Assembly (NCBI GenBank): GCA_038228695.1
Contig: JBBRPA010000012.1
Coordinates: 7,903 to 71,902 of the forward strand
Direction of reading: 5' to 3'
Length of the DNA stretch: 64,000 bases
Origin: DASVRZ01 sp038228695
GTDB lineage: Bacteria; Verrucomicrobiota; Verrucomicrobiia; Chthoniobacterales; DASVRZ01
In this document: one piece after another, positions 61,986 through 64,000 of the stretch
Layout: the number at the start of each line of letters is the position of its first letter
How positions within the stretch are numbered: position 1 is the first letter of the stretch
Made by a program: the position numbers and the translations under genes
Notes under the pieces: generated by a model
What the model saw: the letters and a program-made list of their open reading frames with translations, nothing else
Database searches by the model: none
Told to the model about the DNA's origin: nothing

Positions 61986-62669
61986 TCAGAGAAGTTTCCG
62001 GGCTAGTTTGGCCTGCAATTGCTCCGCCATGAACGCGGCGTTCGGCGCTGCGCCATCACGAAAACCCGGCAGAATCGCCAGCCAGTCGTAGATCGCCGCC
62101 GCTTTGTCGCGGGCGAGCACGGGTGGCTGAGCCAGCACTCGTTCGAGCGCGGGAATGACCTTCCGGGCGATGACTTGGTTCATCACGTCCGCCGCGAGAC
62201 TGCCCGCCTTCGATGTGAGCAGGTCTGCGGCCGGGGCGTTATTTTCGGCAAACGCCTCCTTGTAAATCGCCATTGCATCCAGTGTCACCACCTCGGTGCG
62301 CGGGAAAAAGCTCGTCATCAAATTCCACGGATCGCTCCCCTGATCGCCGCCTTTGCGGAAGTCGGTCCGCAAGAGCACCGACGGAATATCGGCAAACTTG
62401 GCAAACAAAAACTCCACTACCGTCCCCGAGTCCAACTCCGGTCCGTCGTAGTGAAAAATACCGACATCACAAGCCACGCAGGTGCGGATATCCTGATCGC
62501 GAATCGCGTGCGCCGTCGTCTCGCGCTGCTCTAAGTTTTGCGGAACGACCGGAACAAACCGGCCCACCGACTGCCGGTGGATTTCCTCGGCGAGAAGGAC
62601 ATTGCCCTGGAGATGTTTCGCGCTAAAAAGTTCGCCAGCAAAGTAAACGGTGTAGCTCTCGTGGGACAT
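61986..62669 (-). CDS. Nucleoside 2-deoxyribosyltransferase-like protein
   Basis: A 227-aa protein from ATG 62669 (MSHESYTVYFAGELFSAKHLQGN). The segments YFAGELF, DVGIFHYDGPELDSGTVVEFLFAKF and PSVLLRTDFR fit the nucleoside 2-deoxyribosyltransferase family (DSGT...E motif). Many family members are not true transferases. Longer form to 62738 overlaps yebC antisense. Function uncertain. Confidence 0.72.
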   Translation of the reverse strand: MSHESYTVYFAGELFSAKHLQGNVLLAEEIHRQSVGRFVPVVPQNLEQRETTAHAIRDQDIRTCVACDVGIFHYDGPELDSGTVVEFLFAKFADIPSVLLRTDFRKGGDQGSDPWNLMTSFFPRTEVVTLDAMAIYKEAFAENNAPAADLLTSKAGSLAADVMNQVIARKVIPALERVLAQPPVLARDKAAAIYDWLAILPGFRDGAAPNAAFMAEQLQAKLARKLL

Positions 62670-62785
62670 GCGCCGATTGGATAGGAAAAGTTCCGGTGCG
62701 CCAAGTTGGAAAGCCGGGCCTGACGTTTTTTTCGGCAAACATAGACATTGCAGAGGCGGTGGAATCCGTGAAAAATACCCACCTT

Positions 62786-63517
62786 ATGGGTCGCCAATGG
62801 CTGCAAGCAAAACGTGAAGTCGTCAACCAGAAGAAGGGTCAGGTTGTCGGGAAACTGGTGAAGGAAATCATGGTCGCCGCGAAACTCGGCGGTGCCGATC
62901 CGGATGGAAACGCCCGCCTCTTCACTGCGATCGAAAAAGGTCGCCGCGCCTCCGTCACTCGTGATGTCATTGAACGCGCCGTAAAAAAAGGCGCCGGCAT
63001 CGGTGACGATAAACTCATTCTCGATCACATCGTTTTCGAGGGCTACACGCCGCACAAGATTCCGGTGATTGTCGAAGTGATGACCGATAACAACAACCGC
63101 ACCGCGCCGGAGATTCGGTTACTTTTCAAAAAAGGCCAGCTCGGGACACCGGGCAGTAATAAATTTCTCTTTGATCACGTCGGGCTGGTTGAGGCCTACA
63201 CCTCCAACGCGGGAGTGGACCTTGAAGAAGCGGCCATCGAGGCCGGCGCGAATGAAGTGGAGTCCCTCACCCACGAGCAGAACGACGACATTCCGGCTGA
63301 TTCCACGGGGGCCCGGTTCATCACGGAACGGACCGAGACGGCGGCCGCGACGAAATGGCTGGCTGCCAACGGATGGACTGTGGTGACGAGCGAAATTGGC
63401 TACACCGCGAAGCAATTTCCGACGCTAACGGAAGAGCAACAGGCCGAGGCGGGCGAATTTCTTCACGCGCTCGATGAGCACGACGACGTTCATCGCGTCT
63501 GGGCCGCGATTCGTTAG
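62786..63517 (+). CDS. yebC: YebC/TACO1-family protein
   Basis: A 243-aa YebC-type protein from ATG 62786 (MGRQWLQAKREVVNQKKGQVVGKLVKEIMVAAKLGG), with NARLFTAIEKGRRASVTRDVIERAVKKG and the YTPHKIPVIVEVMTDNNNRT core. YebC proteins act as DNA-binding regulators or help translation of proline stretches. ATG 62786 is the family start; an upstream frame to 62696 is ignored. Confidence 0.92.
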   Translation: MGRQWLQAKREVVNQKKGQVVGKLVKEIMVAAKLGGADPDGNARLFTAIEKGRRASVTRDVIERAVKKGAGIGDDKLILDHIVFEGYTPHKIPVIVEVMTDNNNRTAPEIRLLFKKGQLGTPGSNKFLFDHVGLVEAYTSNAGVDLEEAAIEAGANEVESLTHEQNDDIPADSTGARFITERTETAAATKWLAANGWTVVTSEIGYTAKQFPTLTEEQQAEAGEFLHALDEHDDVHRVWAAIR

Positions 63518-64000
63518 GATAACTCTTCCTGCGCTTTCTTCGGAAGCGACGCGACGACTAACTATTTGGGCTGGGCGCAGCCGTATTCTGAGTTCAGAGG
63601 TCTATCGATGCACCGGGCATTTTAAGAAACGACGGGACAGCGAGGAGGCTGTGGTCTTGGGTAGTGCGGGCGTCCCGCCTGCGGGTTTTGGCGTCTCGCC
63701 GAAACGATCGTCCACGCAGATTAAACCCATCGTCGAAAGTTTCCTGCAATTATTTCAACCAGGCAAATGAACGCGAAGTGACACGAGTAGGGGATCAAGG
63801 AGTCACTAACACCGTTTGCCCACTGCAAATGGTCTTATGTTTGGTTCCTTGCAACCTTTAGGTTTGACCTATTTATAGAAACTCAGCGGGTAAGAACCAG
63901 AGGTCCGTAGGACCGACATCTAACGGTAAGCCTCCGAAAACCAGAGGTCGCACCTACGGCGCTTCATCCCTCTCCTTTTGTTTTTCTATAATGATTAGGC
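63518..64000. other. Gene-free window end with repeats
   Basis: No convincing gene. It holds dispersed repeat copy 2 (63721-63808), GC hairpins around 63664-63705 (gcggg-cgt-cccgc, ggcg-tct-cgcc), and a short direct repeat accagaggtc at 63896-63905 and 63940-63949. Window end cuts any further element. Confidence 0.6.
63721..63808. repeat. Dispersed repeat, copy 2
   Basis: 88 bases aligning with 14185-14270 (few mismatches, a two-base gap). The second arm of the inverted repeat present near copy 1 is missing here. Confidence 0.85.

Noticed and set aside
63518..64000. Structured non-coding RNA at the window end
   Set aside because: Hairpins and repeats are visible, but no known RNA family pattern; more likely dispersed repeats.

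Overview
The window looks like chromosomal DNA of a free-living, saccharolytic Gram-negative bacterium, most probably of the phylum Verrucomicrobiota (Chthoniobacter/Spartobacteria-like). This is an inference from several things: GC-rich DNA, abundant outer-envelope machinery (Tol/Pal, TonB/ExbBD, lipoproteins), a fused rhamnulose-phosphate aldolase/dehydrogenase, a GH75-like lipoprotein, an alpha-E/ATP-grasp pair, and dispersed repeats around a 'gtgtccattg' unit. I see no rRNA, tRNA, CRISPR array, phage or complete insertion sequence.

Layout. 1-3.7 kb: tail of a hybrid histidine kinase, an HTH-metallo-beta-lactamase fusion, HemW and an FAD oxidoreductase. 3.8-10.8 kb: ABC exporter, M48 peptidase, a secreted peptidase-like protein with a changed HExxH motif, and an ABC ATPase plus binding protein without a permease. 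10.8-14.1 kb: tsaC-purE against cspA-aroK-queG. 14.1-17.1 kb: a repeat region and the ATP-grasp/alpha-E pair. 17.2-23.8 kb: a six-gene envelope operon of TPR protein, ExbB, two ExbD and a membrane-anchored VWA protein. 23.8-27.9 kb: NUDIX, panC, nadB and a secreted protein. 27.9-35.4 kb: a seven-gene minus-strand array of exbB-exbD-tonB, a DeoR regulator, rhamnulokinase, aldolase/dehydrogenase and glpX. 35.7-38.7 kb: MarC, XerC-like recombinase, three tiny overlapping genes and a cupredoxin-like protein. 38.8-43 kb: secreted GH13 amylase and ilvB. 43-47.7 kb: a heterodimeric ABC exporter whose 3' end is duplicated around an AT-richer gene. 47.8-55.8 kb: DEAD-box helicase, UPF0339 protein, tolB-pal, mgtE, GH75-like lipoprotein, TMEM14 and SDR proteins. 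55.8-59.7 kb: VapBC coupled to gluQ, a YhaM-like nuclease and a dNTPase. 59.7-62.7 kb: an RpoE-like sigma factor, a membrane protein in the anti-sigma position and an HtrA-like pseudoprotease, then a deoxyribosyltransferase-like protein. 62.8-64 kb: YebC and a repeat-bearing end.

How it fits together. Envelope energisation and surveillance dominate: two ExbB/ExbD motors, Tol-Pal parts, and an apparently self-regulated sigma-E-type stress module. The TonB genes sit head to tail with rhamnose catabolism, suggesting coupled uptake and breakdown of rhamnose-containing glycans. The most promising undescribed systems are the TPR-ExbB-ExbD-ExbD-VWA operon, the sigma factor/pseudo-HtrA module with its sigma-E-like promoter, the three tiny overlapping genes after xerC, and the 165-bp duplication around a foreign-looking membrane gene.
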